DNA from: Absidia repens
Lineage: Eukaryota; Mucoromycota; Mucoromycetes; Mucorales; Cunninghamellaceae
DNA: 64,000 bases
NCBI GenBank assembly: GCA_002105175.1
Contig: MCGE01000001.1
Span: 2,728,001 to 2,792,000, forward strand
Direction of reading: 5' to 3'
Under the pieces are notes generated by a model. That model had not been told where the DNA came from. It searched no databases and saw nothing but the letters and a program-made list of their open reading frames with translations. Both the position numbers and the translations under genes were made by a program. This document shows, one piece after another, positions 46,609-58,677 of this stretch; position 1 is the first letter of the stretch, and every line of letters begins with the position of its first letter.

Positions 46609-49511
46609 ATGTCTCAAGGCTACGTTGACAAGAAAAATGACAATACAACATTTACTCCACATTCCACTTTATCCGAATTTATGGACGACAATAGCGATGT
46701 TAAGACGGAAAACAACAAACAAGCTTCAACTTTAGACCTTGACTCCATTCTGAAATCCATATTTCAACCTACGCACGATGGCTCTCAACGTGACCAGACT
46801 GTCAACTCCTCGAATCCTTCTTCAAGACGACATTCTGTAGCTGTGGGTGAACTGGATTTACACGGTATGGATCCTACTTGGCTTAATCAACAACAACACG
46901 CTTATCCTCTTGACGACTTGAACTTTCCAACGATCGACCATTTCAATCAGTTTGGTCATCATCATGAACATCAACAACATCAATATCATAGACGGGCTAT
47001 GTCTATGCAACAAACCGATGGATTTATATCACAACAACAACAACAGTCTTCTACACCAAATAACCAACATCACTTTGATCACAACAACAAGGACACGCTG
47101 GCCGAGTTCCATCCATCTTCTTCTTTTGCAACTTCTGATTTTACAAACAATTTACTGATGAACTTGGATTTATTTCACCCTCCAAATGATGTGGTACCTA
47201 CTTGGTTATTATCAAATACAACTTCTTCCACCACAACTACACATGATTCCTCATCACCTCCCCTTTCTGTCAACATCAATTCTGGCGGTGAATCGGTATC
47301 AACCTCATTGGAAAACGAAGATAATCAACAATTGCCATTGCCGAAGACGAAGCGACAAAAGAAGTCTCACTCTGGCGCTAATACAACTGATACAATGCTT
47401 GGTTTGGAACAAATGCCGTTTTTGAAGCAAGAAGACTCATCTATCCCAACAACAATGCACCATGATCATCAACTCCTGCATCATCAACTTCAACCTTCTT
47501 CATTCTCTTCCACCACCACTACCACCATGACTCCCGACGCTATTCGATCTTTTGTACAAAGGTATCTTTCTGAACATTATGGTGAACGTACGGTGATGCT
47601 GTTGACAAGTCGCGTGGCGCAAAAAAGTTATGGAACTGAAAAAAGGTAATATTAAAAAACAGCAGCCATTCTGGATTGGTTTAGTCATACGAAATTCACT
47701 TGTTTTATGTTATGTAGATTTTTATGTCCTCCGCCAACAACAGTTTTAAGTGGCTCATGGTGCATTCAATTACCTTCCACTTCATCGTCGTCAAACACAG
47801 CATCAAATTCATCAACAAGTATGCAACCAAGGCTGACGATCCAAATATCTGGTGAAAGCAATCAGCAATCTGGCACCTTAGAATGGTCCACTCCTCCACC
47901 TCCCGTTTTACCATCGGCTTTTATTTCTTCTGAAGGCTTTTTACACTCTTCTTCCACTATTGGCAAATGCGTGTCCAAACAACTTCATATCAACGATGCC
48001 GATGAAAAACGAAAACGCGTCCAAGTACTGGTCAACATTCAACTTGCCAACAACGAAAACATCGGTACCTTCGGAAGCAAAGGAATCAAGGTCATCAGTA
48101 AACCAAGCAAAAAACGCCAAAGTTTGAAAAACATCGACTGTAAGTATCTGCATATTGTCTTGATATCATATGAATTGAAGTGATTAAAATTCATTACAAC
48201 GTTTGTTTTTTAATTTTATATATAGTATGCATCCATCATGGCACAACAATCTCACTATTCAATCGAATCCGATCGCAAACTGTATCTACAAAGTATCTAG
48301 GTGTGTCATCTCAACAAAGCACATCCTCATCCTCATCCTCATCTTCATCCTCATCACCATCTGCATCAACAAATAATAACACAGCAGCCAGCAATTGTTG
48401 CTTTGTAGCGCGTACCAACGTCTGGGACCCCTTTGTCATCTGGATTGTGGACCCTCAACGAACACAACAATCAGCATCGCCCCTTGACAACAACAATAAC
48501 AACAACAATGGCGCCAATGCACATCATCCACCACCGCCTGCCATGGCACTGCATCATACTGGAAAAGAACAGCTCGCCGTCCATTACAATCAGCCTATTG
48601 TTTTACAGTGCTTGAGTACAGGGTTAGTTAGTCCGGTGATGTCGATTCGAAAGGTGGACAAAGGAAGTTTGGCTCTTAGTGGCATCATGGTGATGGAACC
48701 TACATTGTCATCGACCACCGAAGCATTGGGCGATCCTGTCTCACAGCTACACAAAGTCGCCTTTGAAATAAAATCACCTCCTTCACCTGTCTCTGCAACA
48801 AATGTATCACCATCATCATCTTCACCATCCCATCTCTATCAACAACAACATCGGAATATATTTTTGGCCTGTTTGAATGATGTAGTCGGACGACACAAGT
48901 GTCACAACCCTCCTCGTCGTGTGGCATCACAGCTTTCATCGTCCACTACCGCAGCAGCAGCTTTACGGCAACAACAACAACAACAACAACAGCAACAGGA
49001 TAAACCAGCACTTTCATCTGGACGGCGCCGCAGCAGTACCGCCCCTTCCTCATCATCAGCATTGGATCAAAACGACCCTTTACAAGGCGCTGTGTTTGAA
49101 CAAGATGTATCTGATGCAGCCGTATGGACAATTGTAGGGACGGATTGTGCGCGATTTACATTTGCAGTACCGACACCCACTTCCACACCAACACCATCAT
49201 CACCACAAGATACCTTCTATATGCGACCTGATATTGCGCCTTTCCCAGTGGTGAGTTCGGTATCGCAAGGCGATACGACGTTGTGTTTGTGGGGCGAATC
49301 ATTTACGACGCATTTGACTGTGTACGTGGGTGATCTTGCCTTGTCGACTGAATTCAAATCCCCAGAAGCCCTAGTATGTGTTATTCCTTCCACTTTGTTA
49401 TCCTCCTCCTCCTCATCATCACCCGGTGCCATGGCGAGCAAGAAACAACCCATTCTACTGGTCCGCAACGATGGTGTTATTTACAAGACAAATCATTCCT
49501 GGAACAAGTAG
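46609..49511 (+). CDS. CSL-family transcription factor (RBP-J/Su(H)/CBF11-12 type)
   Basis: Three exons: 46609-about 47646, about 47718-48139, about 48226-49511; both joins (AA-AG|A and GAC-T|TA) read in frame. After a disordered His/Gln/Ser-rich N-terminus, the Rel-like N-terminal domain has YGERTVMLLTSRVAQKSYG, EKRFLCPPPTTVL and LTIQISGES. The beta-trefoil follows with GSKGIKVISKPSKKRQSLKN, LCIHHGTTISLFNRIRSQTV and STKYL. Large low-complexity inserts (poly S, poly N, poly Q) split the trefoil. Fungal CSL proteins bind GTG(G/A)GAA-like sites and act in cell adhesion and cycle control in fission yeast, without Notch. Nuclear location is expected from KPSKKRQ. Confidence 0.92.
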
Positions 49512-49590
49512 TAGTTTAGATCCCCCTCCCCCTCTTCTTCCCTTCTTACGCATTCTTCCCTACTATGTTCTGTTCTACCTCCCCCACTAT

Positions 49591-49890
49591 TTGTATTTTT
49601 TATTTTATTTATTTTTATGCTGTATAGAAAAATATATATCTTTATCCTATGTATCATACATGACCCCTTCCTTCATTTGTATCTCAAAAATCAATAAAGA
49701 CTTGTATCAATAAAAAAAAAAAAAAATGTTGTTGGTGCCAATGATGATTTTGTATTTTGTATTTTATTTATTTTTGTGCTGTAATAAAAATATATATTTT
49801 TATCCTATGTATCATACATGACCCCTTCCTTCATTTGTATTTCAAAAATCAATAAAGACTTGTATCAATAAAAAAAATGTTGTAGTGCCA
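49591..49890 (+). repeat. Tandem duplication of the CSL 3' UTR end with poly(A) tracts
   Basis: The unit tatcctatgtatcatacatg, accccttccttcatttgtat, aatcaataaagacttgtatc and ataaaaaaa occurs at about 49591-49735 and again at about 49751-49890 with only a few differences. The first unit ends in a 15-nt A run, the second in a 7-nt A run, both after ATAAA. Confidence 0.9.
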
Positions 49891-50049
49891 ATTGACCAAT
49901 AATGATTTTATTTATTGAATGGTGGAAAAGAAGAAGCTATGCACAAAGGGTGGGTGGGTTGATCAATAATAGGAGGTGGTATCGCAAAAATAAAAAAATA
50001 AAAAAGTGTGTGTTGGGGCTGGGTAAAAGATAATAACTACACTAAACTA

Positions 50050-51160
50050 TCAAACAACGTTGCCTGCCTAAATGGTCAAAAAAGAAAAAAATAAGGTTGG
50101 TTATTTTTCCAAGCTATCAAAAAAGGAGTGGGGCACAAGTACTTACAATAGAAAGGATGACGGGCATTGAGAAGGGCTGTTCACTATCAAGGGGCATAAA
50201 ACTATATTTGACTTTGTGATGGTGATCAATGACAAAAACTGAGCGTCTTGCGTTGCCGGTATCGTTATTCAAAACGTCAAAATGTCTTGTAATTAAGCGT
50301 GTTGTATCACCGACTAGTAAAATATACACACAAAAAAAAAAAAAAACAAAAAAAAAACAAAACAATTAGCATGGTTGCGGTTAGCTTCTGATCTATCCTC
50401 TGTTTTTTTTTTTTTTCCAAAACAACTTACGCATAGGAAATTCAGGCTGATATGAAAGTCCACCTTGAGCTTCGGTGGAACAGAATCCACGATGAACCAT
50501 AGCGGTATCTGTAGAAATCATAATTGGTAAAGAGTTTTTTGCGGCAAATTCATCATAATGTTCCCTATACACAGAAAAAAAAACAAAAAAAGTGTCAGTC
50601 ATTATATCGTTTTTGGGTTTTGTGTGACGTTCCAGATCTCCGCTTTTTTTTTCCAGCCAAACCCCTCATCCCTCATTCATGTCATCATCATCACCATCAT
50701 CATCGCACATCCTTTATCTGTTATCATTATCATCGGTCATCACTATTAAAACTCATATCTCTCTCCACTATCTTGCACTTCTTCTTATCCATCCAAATAA
50801 AAATGATTTAACTATATTACCTGACTTGTTCAACATCCCGAAGAGAGTTGGCGGTACTACGAGAAAAAAAAAAAAAAGAGCAATCCCGTGAGTAAAACAC
50901 AAACAAAAAAAGTATGATGTAAATGGTACCAATTACACTTACAAGTCCCTTTCATAAAAAAATAAGACGACCGAGTTGTATTGTTCCAATAAATTCGACA
51001 AACGGATATCCACCACTTGTCCTTGATAGAACGCATTGCATTCAAAATCCGGTACCAAATTCGTCATACATGATCGTTTTTGAAATAAAAACGATAAATC
51101 TTCATCAAGGTCATGGACGGATCGCTTGCGTTCTTGTGTATTAGTGGTAGTGACAATCAT
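50050..51160 (-). CDS. Peroxiredoxin-like protein without peroxidatic cysteine
   Basis: Exons from ATG 51160 to about 50050. The thioredoxin-like fold is recognisable: LVPDFECNAFYQG, LSNLLEQYNSVVLFFYERDF, LPIMISTDTAMVHRGFCST, EAQGGLSYQPEFP, LVGDTTRLITRHFDVL and RRSVFVIDHHHKVKYSFM. Active 2-Cys peroxiredoxins have DFTFVCPTE after VVLFFYPL; here the spliced sequence reads DFTANSLRDVEQV, so the peroxidatic Cys position is Ser. The usual C-terminal resolving Cys is also not seen, and the last exon adds only AGNVV or a similar tail. It may act as a regulator or be inactive. Several introns, some with poly(A) next to the donor, make the exact ends approximate. Confidence 0.7.
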
Positions 51161-51650
51161 TGTATAGAAAAGAGAATTATGTATAAAGTAAAGGCACAAA
51201 GTATAGCTAAGGTGGTTGTATATATATAAAAAAAAAGGGAAACAGAAATAAAAAGAAAAAGTGAGAAGGAAAAAAAAAAAAAGGTTTTTATTGACAAATG
51301 AGATATTATGAATGAAGACCAAGCCTAATGTGAGAATAATCAAGGGGTGGGGAAAAAAAGGGGGGGGGAACGGCGGTAGATACAATATAACTGTGTGAGA
51401 AAAGCTAAACTGCATAATGAAGGAAAAAAAAAAAAAAACTACCAAAAAGCTATTTTAATTTCAACCCAGCAGCATCATTTCCTTCTTCATGGTCTTACCT
51501 AAATATCTAATATATAATCATTTGATTGTTCACCACTTCCCTTCTTCCTAAGAGTTTCGATCTTGGTGCCAATAGCCGTTTCCGTAGTTGGTTGGTGCTT
51601 TCTTGGGTTGTTATCGTCGTCGTATGTGATGTGCCTCCATCCTAATTGAA
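51161..51650. other. Intergenic, A/G-rich
   Basis: 5' flank of the peroxiredoxin-like gene with poly(A) at about 51270-51284 and 51424-51437 and a g-rich run ggggggggg at 51361-51369. No exon. Confidence 0.35.
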
Positions 51651-52012
51651 TCACAGCTCCCAATCAATGTCTATCATGATGTTTACCCCACACGAAATGT
51701 AAAACTGAAACAAGCAAATTAGGAAGGTCCACATGATCACTTTTTTTTTTTTTTTTTTCTTCTGTTCCTTACCTTGATTGAAACAAGACCCAAAAGACTG
51801 TTCACCAATTTTGTACATAAAAATAGCAAGCCAGATTCCCATCGTGTACATCTGTAAGGAGTGATACGCTCCTATTTTCAATGTTGTATTCAAAATCCTG
51901 GATATAATCAAAAAGTCGATATGTTAGTTTTTGTTGGGTATCTTTTTATTTTTTAAGAGTTTTTTTATTTTTTATTACCTTGCCTGTCATCTTTCATCAT
52001 AGCTGTTCTCTT
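51651..52012 (-). CDS. Possible small membrane protein gene, uncertain splicing
   Basis: An exon at about 51771-51900 reads IGAYHSLQMYTMGIWLAIFM with following YKIGEQSFGSCFNQ at a gtaagg donor; this includes one plausible membrane helix. A following exon could add VLHFVWGKHHDRH-stop or end differently. In another frame, joining ATGACAGGCAAG upstream gives a short soluble peptide MTGKDFEYNIENRS. Both readings are open, so the locus may be a gene but its frame is not settled. Confidence 0.3.
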
Positions 52013-52129
52013 TTGTCAATCATTTCACCTCCAATTGGTACAACGGTAACAAAGAGAATATTTTCTACCAATAGGTGACGAGTTCCGTTTCCAAAATCAG
52101 CCAATTGTTATAAAATAAAAAACTTCGCA

Positions 52130-52360
52130 TCAGAGCATTGAGCGGTATCTGGTGCTGGTTTTCCGATAATCCTTTTCAGCTATAGTGGGCCGAGCCCCTT
52201 CGGTATTGTGCAGTTGGCAATTTTTTGAAAAAAAAAGAGTGTAGTTAGTTTCATTTACCAAAACATGTGGGATAAGTAAAAAAAAAAAAAAAAAAAAAAC
52301 CAGCAACCTACCTGATATTATGAATGGGTTTTCGTTGAGCGGGATAGTGTTGCGCGCCAT
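52130..52360 (-). CDS. Very small protein gene, about 38 residues
   Basis: Exon 1 reads MARNTIPLNENPFIIS and ends at a gtaggt donor with phase 1; the next in-frame exon gives GARPTIAEKDYRKTSTRYR and ends SML-stop at 52130, after an acceptor ending accgaag. The intron includes a 20-nt A/T run. The result is a short, basic, Pro-containing protein with no helix. No family recognised; it is below the usual gene-finder threshold. Confidence 0.35.
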   Translation of the reverse strand: MARNTIPLNENPFIISGRLLVFFFFFFLLIPHVLVNETNYTLFFSKNCQLHNTEGARPTIAEKDYRKTSTRYRSML

Positions 52361-52638
52361 ATTCCTATAAAAAATTATATCAGTAAAAAGCCACTCACCT
52401 TCCGTAGATATAGTGTTGCTGCATACCTCCTATATATATATATTGACGGGACTAAGAACTAAGTGGTTGATTTGATATTTTGGATTCTGCCGTGTTTTGG
52501 AGGGACATATAATTTTATTTAAGGAAGATGATGTATGTATATAGTTCAGTTTTGATGATTAAAAGGTATCGCTAATACTAGAAAAGGGGGGGGGGAGGAG
52601 GAAAGAAAAAGGGGAAAATAAATATATAATATGTACCA

Positions 52639-53981
52639 TCACATTGCATAAACGGAATTGATATGTTTCGTATTGGAAGATCTTGAATAACAGAGAGCAC
52701 CGACCACGGATATTGAAAGGCATATTAATTGCTATAATATAAAGAAAGAAAAGGGGGCAAATTAATAAACAATAAAGAAGAGCATACTATTTATACCACT
52801 TACATAACTTGACATTGAATTTCGAAATACGAGCATTGTAAAGATAGCTTGTAAGCAAGTCTATTTTGATAAACAAATAAAAACGATTGGGATTAGTTAT
52901 TTTTCTTTCTTTCATATTTCACACCAATGTAATTCCTCACCTTAGCTGTTGACGCTACAGAATATGTGAGTGGTGATGAGATACTAATTAATAGAGCCAT
53001 CAGTGTATGTATCAACATTGCTAAAACAGATCCAACGACCTAATACATGACAAATTAATAAAAAAAAGTAAGTATCGTTTAGCTTTCCTTTTTTTTCCTG
53101 ACTTACCATTTGAATCCAAAAGTTAGGTTCATCAAAAAACAAGACGGAACGATAAGCAGAAGAGAGATCACCTGAAATGATAGTGAGAGGAAGAGCTATC
53201 ATGGTGGCCAAAATCAAATGCCATTGTAAGAATTGACTGATGTCGTTCCGAAGTTCCACCAAAGATTTTTGTACTGAGTATGCCAAAGTTGCCATCAACA
53301 GAGTGTAACATAATCCAATCCATGACAAATTAAATGATAATGCCATGTCAAACGAAGAATATCCCGCAAAAAACACACCAAAGTATTGCACTAAACAGCT
53401 TGACCATACGGATGTGTTCGTCAGCCAACCTTGATAACTCCTTTGGTGGGGTCCATTTTTTCTTCTTCGGCCAAGCACGACACCTAATGCAAGCGTAAAG
53501 AGGAGACAGGATGCATGCACAGAGACGTACATGGAAGCAGGAATCCTTGTCAAATAAAGAGGATCCAAAAGCACCAGTGCCATATAGATGCCAGTACACG
53601 GCCAGACTTTCTGCCAACCAGTCCAGGATAATTTTGAAAGCCTAAAAGGAGTGTTATACCTACCACGAACAAGTAACAATAACTAACGTATGAGTAAGAA
53701 GATTAGATTTTTTTTTTGCCATTCTCATGATGCTCTTACCTTGATTGAATGCATTTCCACAGTTGTACAATACATAGAGCTATGATGAGTTGTAGTAGAA
53801 CCGTGACCGATGAGTAGTGGAATTTATATTCTGAGGCGGTGGTGAGATATTTGTTGATGAAGACGGCAAAGACAGATACCATAATATACGCTGTGGTAAC
53901 CAAAGTGAGTGTGGTATCATTTTTATAGGCAACATTCAAGGTCGGTAAGGGTAATTCATGGCTTGATGGGAGACGTGACAT
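52639..53981 (-). CDS. Nucleotide-sugar transporter-like membrane protein (SLC35/TPT, DMT superfamily)
   Basis: Five or more exons from ATG 53981 (MSRLPSSHELPLP) to TGA at 52639. About nine to ten hydrophobic helices: AYIMVSVFAVFINKYL, VTVLLQLIIALCIVQLW, IYMALVLLDPLYLTRIP, VHASCLLFTLALGVVLG, YFGVFFAGYSSF, WIGLCYTLLMATLAYS, HLILATMIALPLTII and VLAMLIHTLMALLI. The block SISSPLTYSVASTAKTCLQ is the diagnostic end of the TPT/NST fold (VTSPLTxxVSGTAK). Such proteins exchange nucleotide sugars such as GDP-mannose or UDP-sugars for nucleotide monophosphate at the Golgi; the substrate here cannot be told. The C-terminal NTKHINSVYAM tail is short. Confidence 0.8.
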
Positions 53982-54183
53982 TTGGAAAATGAAAAGCGAA
54001 AAAAGATATTAGAAAAAAAAAAAAAAACTTTTTGTGGCAGGCAAAAAGCCTGACATAACTTTAAACACCGCCATATGTAATGGATCGCTGAGTGCACACA
54101 CACCTTTTTTTTTTCATATAAAAATTATGAGCGCACCTGTCGCCATTATCTTTATTATAAAGTAGGTGTATATTTTCATACAA

Positions 54184-54420
54184 CTGTGTCAGAGCCAGGG
54201 ACACGTGGCTCAGAGGGCAAAAACCAGACAGCTATCTGAAAATGCTGCCGTCCTGTATTATGCCCATCTTCTCTCTGTGTGCAACCCAGCGGAGGCAGAT
54301 TTGGTATTCTGCGAAACCGGATTTATGAATAATGTGACAAACGAGCTAGAAGCAGGCACCTTGGATTATGATGCCGGTATTGGGTATCTACCTAAAGCGT
54401 CAATTGAACCTTAGCTTTAG
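54184..54420 (+). other. Isolated open frame, possible gene remnant
   Basis: A frame of about 75 codons with balanced composition (HVAQRAKTRQLSENAAV, LVFCETGFMNNVTNELEAG) ends at 54414. It stands between a transporter gene and the HSF gene with no visible splice partner. It is denser in GC than its surroundings. I do not recognise it; it may be a remnant of a mobile element or of a gene exon. Confidence 0.3.
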
Positions 54421-54743
54421 TTAAATGTCATCCCATCTGAGAAGCTCATATAAATATTTTATGAGGTGTTGCAGATGAAGCATATGCAAACTGCAAAGCA
54501 GCATACGAAGCAGAACGGAGAGTTTCGATGATACGCCACTTTATTGTCATTTACGTCTCCTATAAGTGGCGAGTATATAACATATACATTTTGTATGTAT
54601 CCCGTTCCCCCCTTTTTCTTCGATTGAATCAGGGGTACGAAATTTGCACCCGTGGCGGACGTTAAAAACCTGTTTGCCTGGCTCAACCATATATATTCCT
54701 TTTTTGTTCCCCCCCTCCTTTTTTATTTGTCCCTTTGCTCTTT

Positions 54744-54779
<36 letters not shown>

Positions 54780-54858
54780 TCTTGAAAAAAGAAGATAACA
54801 TCCGCTTGGAATATTTTCGTAATCCACGTATATTTCTCTTCATTATACATAAACTATT

Positions 54859-56451
54859 ATGGAACATGACCGATCGTCATTGTCATCGCAGATCGACGCT
54901 TGTAGTGCTATTAGCTATAACTATGTAGACAATTCCATACCATCAAGCTCACCTATGCATACACCGTCACCTACTTTGTCACCTTTTGCCTCACCATCGA
55001 GTTCTCCTAGTGACTCGAATAGTATACAGAAAGTGTCTGTCGAACCGCCTTGTCAACAAACGAATAAAGCCAACACCAATACCTTTGTCCACAAATTATT
55101 CAAGTAAGGGGAAAAAAGACATATTCTTCGATACTATCAAGTTATTCATCTTTATTCTATTTTTATAGTATGGTAATGGATGTACATTATCAACATTTGA
55201 TTGCTTGGAATCATACTGGCGCATCATTTATTGTTTGCAATATTGTCGACTTCTCCCGTGACGTTTTACCAAAACATTTTAAGCACAACAACTTTAGCAG
55301 TTTTGTTCGCCAACTGAATATGCAAGTGATAATGATGATGATGAATAATAGCAGTAAGTGGATGATTCTATTCTAACGTTATTTTATTTTTACTATGCAA
55401 ATAGGTATGGATTTCATAAAATCAACAAATCACCTCGTGGACATCGTACTCTTGCCGAAAATCAGATATGGGAATTCTCGCATCAAAAATTTATGCGCAA
55501 TTGTTATGGTTTGTTGGATGAAATCAAACGAAAAACCACGGACACCGATTCTTTGCGGCGTGATTCCAATGACATAACTTCTCACCTCTCTATGATGCAA
55601 TTTACTCAAACCGATATTATGCAACAACTGCGACGCTTACAAGACAATTTTGATCAGGTTATCCGGGAATTGGCTGAAACGAAACAGCAACAGGCTGACC
55701 AACAAGAAATACTGAAAACCTTGATGCAGCATTTGTTACAACAGCAAGGAACTAATTGTAAGCGAAAAAGTAAGACAAGACCCCTTTATAATATCACCAT
55801 TCACACTTCTTTTTTCTCATTCTGAATATAGCTCACACATCACCTGATTTTGAAATGACCAAATCAACTACTGACCAGCCTCCTTCGATATTGATCACCT
55901 CACCTGACGTTGGAAACCCTACCACATTGGACAATTATTACTTGCTACTGCAGGAGCAACAGAAGCAAACAACAACAGCTTCATCATCATCAACCCATCT
56001 CATGCAAACATCCACATTATCTTCACAAACCGCTCAACAGCATATTCAACATTATTACACTCATAGCAAACAAAATCTGCGACGATCAACTCCACTCACC
56101 GTACAAACGCAGAATTTATCCTCATCATCTCCAATGGATATGACTTTTCTCCATGATGGACGAACGCCAACATCTCCTGCTCACAGTGCCTATTATACGC
56201 CATTTTCATCAACACCAGTTAGTCCTAATGCTGCCTTCTTAACAGATGATGATTCACGCACCATTTACAGCCCTCATTCTCCACATACACCCAACACGAT
56301 TGCATCAACGTCACAAGGAAACCAAAACGGTGCCTCAATGACCCATATTTCAACAATACAACAACAACAACAGCAGCAATTGCAAAGTATCCAATTATTA
56401 CCAAATGATAATATCTCGCTTCCATTGGATGATGACCATGCTTTAGGTTAG
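54859..56451 (+). CDS. HSF-family transcription factor
   Basis: Four exons from ATG 54859. The first ends FVHKLFN with a splice; the second gives [20 protein letters not shown] and [20 protein letters not shown]; the third [16 protein letters not shown] with [12 protein letters not shown]. This is a full HSF-type DNA-binding domain with the [14 protein letters not shown] recognition helix. Then an oligomerisation coiled coil ([20 protein letters not shown]) rich in Gln. The fourth exon is Ser/Thr/Gln-rich and probably an activation domain. The N-terminus is a Ser/Pro-rich linker. The intron after RQLN-M is GC-AG (gcaagt at 55322). It binds nGAAn repeats if typical; which HSF paralogue it is cannot be told. 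Confidence 0.93.
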
Positions 56452-56880
56452 ATATATCCTCCTTTTTTTTTTTTTTTTTTGACATTTGCCCTTTTTCAAT
56501 TATTCCCTATTTATCCCCTTTTTATATATACGCATACACACACATACATATCGTACATATTTTTTATTTTTATTTCTTGTTATATATATAGACATATATT
56601 CAAATGTATACCATGCATCAACAAAACTCCATCCCCTTTTATACACTTCCTTTTAATAAAAACCGATCTTTTAGCCCCTTGTTCAAACATGATGACATCG
56701 ATTTGTATTGTATTTGATCACACATTTTGGTTTTTTATTTTTATTCAATATAATAATAGTATATAGGTCAAAATACATATATAACAAAAAAATAATAAAG
56801 ACAAAAGACAAACACTACTAGTATTAATACAATTATTGCTGATACAAATATTACTACACTACGACTATAACTACAATAAT

Positions 56881-58677
56881 CTACAATAGACTTCTAAAAA
56901 CATCCTTGGGATCCCACTTGGTCTTGAGTTCTTGCACCTTGCCAACGTTCACGCCAAATTCCTTGGTAGCCGGTCCATTAAAATCAGAATGATTGCAGTA
57001 AAGACGTTCCTTGTCACCTTGTGCGTTTGCCAGAGGCTGGAATTGATTATGCAACCATGTCTTCATCTTGGGTGCTTGTTCTTGTTTTTGCCAGGCGGTA
57101 GACACACCAACGTCAAAATGATCATCTCTCCAAGGGAAAGCCATATCACTGTGTCCCTGCTTCATGATGCCGTCTGGCTGAACCAATAGGATATAAGCAC
57201 CAGCATTGCAATCGCCATCCACATCCACATTCACAGCAAAATCATCTAAAAGATCGAGCATTGACTTGATGTGATTCGTTTCCAGGGAGGGTGCGATATT
57301 GGCCGAGTCGAATTCAATATAGGCGCCAGAGAATGCACCCGGTTGATCACCGAGGGTATTGATTTTCCAATAAGGCATGGTAGATAGTTCTTGAGAGAGA
57401 TGGGGGAGACGTAAGAGCGGGGCAAAGGAAACCTCCGCGTTTTCTTGGGATCCGTTGTAGAATGGGAAGAGTGTGAGTCCAGCTTTGCCATCGGACATTT
57501 TGCCTAATGCTACACCAGCCGCAGCCTTGACATCCTTTTGCTGGTACCATGTGTTGAGCGCCTCAATGACGGATGCTACTTGGGTGCCACTGTATTGAAT
57601 CATGCCTCCCCATACTTGAGAAGACATGGGATGCGCTTTGATGATAAACTTGGTCACTACTGCTATACGATTGCCAGCGCCACGAATCGCCCAAAACAAA
57701 TCGCTGTGTTTCTGTTCGTTCACCCAGAGGATTTCCCCATCGGCTGTCACAACTTGCGCCCCAACAATGTTGTCGACCGCCAATCTATCAAAGAAGCATT
57801 AAAAAAGAAAAAGAAAAAAAAAAAAACTTCCATCAGTTGATCCAAGAATTTCCTTGATGTATATATATATATGTATGCAATTTGATCTTACCCATATTCA
57901 CCAGTCAGATAGCCATAGCCACCAGCAAGTGACAGACCACCAATTCCAACATGGCTCGTAGTACCTCCGACTGCATTTAAAAAGAAAAAGAAAGTCAGTT
58001 GCTTAGTAAGACAAGCTCGCTTACGAATACTATCCACTTACCACAAGCAAGACCATATTCAGAAGTGGTTTTACAGACATCACCATAAAGACACCCGCCA
58101 TCGGCAATGACCAGTTGTTCTTCGGGTTTGACAGAAACTTGACGCATGAGACCAAGATCGATGACTAGTCCATTTTCCACACTAGACGCACCGCTAGGAG
58201 AATGTCCACCGCATTTAACAACGAAAGGAACTTGGTGACTAGTAGCCAACGTAATCTTATGGCGAGCATCACCAAAAAAAAAAAAAAAAGAGAGAGTAAG
58301 GGTTTAGTATATCTATTTATGGAATCCATAATCTCAGTTTGACTTACAGTTTTAGCTACATCTTCAGGTGAGGCAACTTGGACAATGGCCATGGGTGTTT
58401 TGATAGCTTGTTTCGACCAACGTTGGGATGCCTTTTGGAATCCATCTCCTTGATGAGAAGCCAGCAACACGTTGGAGGAAGGCGAGAGTTTCGAGGCAAA
58501 AGTAGTGAGCTGTGGTGTGGTAAGTTTGGTATAGCGTGGATGATCAGGTTTCAAACGGAAATAGTTGGGGGCTGTTTGATCGCCAAGGTTGGTGTTTCCA
58601 TTGACAACGGAAGTATTCCCTCCTTCTTTATCAAAAAAAGAAGCAAATTCGGGATCAACGCCGCAGAACTGGCACAT
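56881..58677 (-). CDS. FAD-linked oxidase with berberine-bridge (BBE) C-terminus
   Basis: Several exons from ATG 58677 to TAG 56881. The FAD-binding PCMH domain has IVQVASPEDVAKT, VPFVVKCGGHSPSGASS (with the histidine used for flavin attachment) and VIDLGLMRQVSV, then GGTTSHVGIGGLSLAGGYGY, VDNIVGAQVVTADGEIL and HSDLFWAIRGAGNRIAVVTK. The C-terminus YCNHSDFNG...WDPKDVFRSLL matches the BBE motif. The Cys present in bicovalent members (CPTVG) is replaced by SHVG, so single histidyl-FAD is expected. These enzymes oxidise sugars, alcohols or alkaloid-like compounds with O2. No obvious signal peptide at this start; an upstream exon could supply one. Confidence 0.9.
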
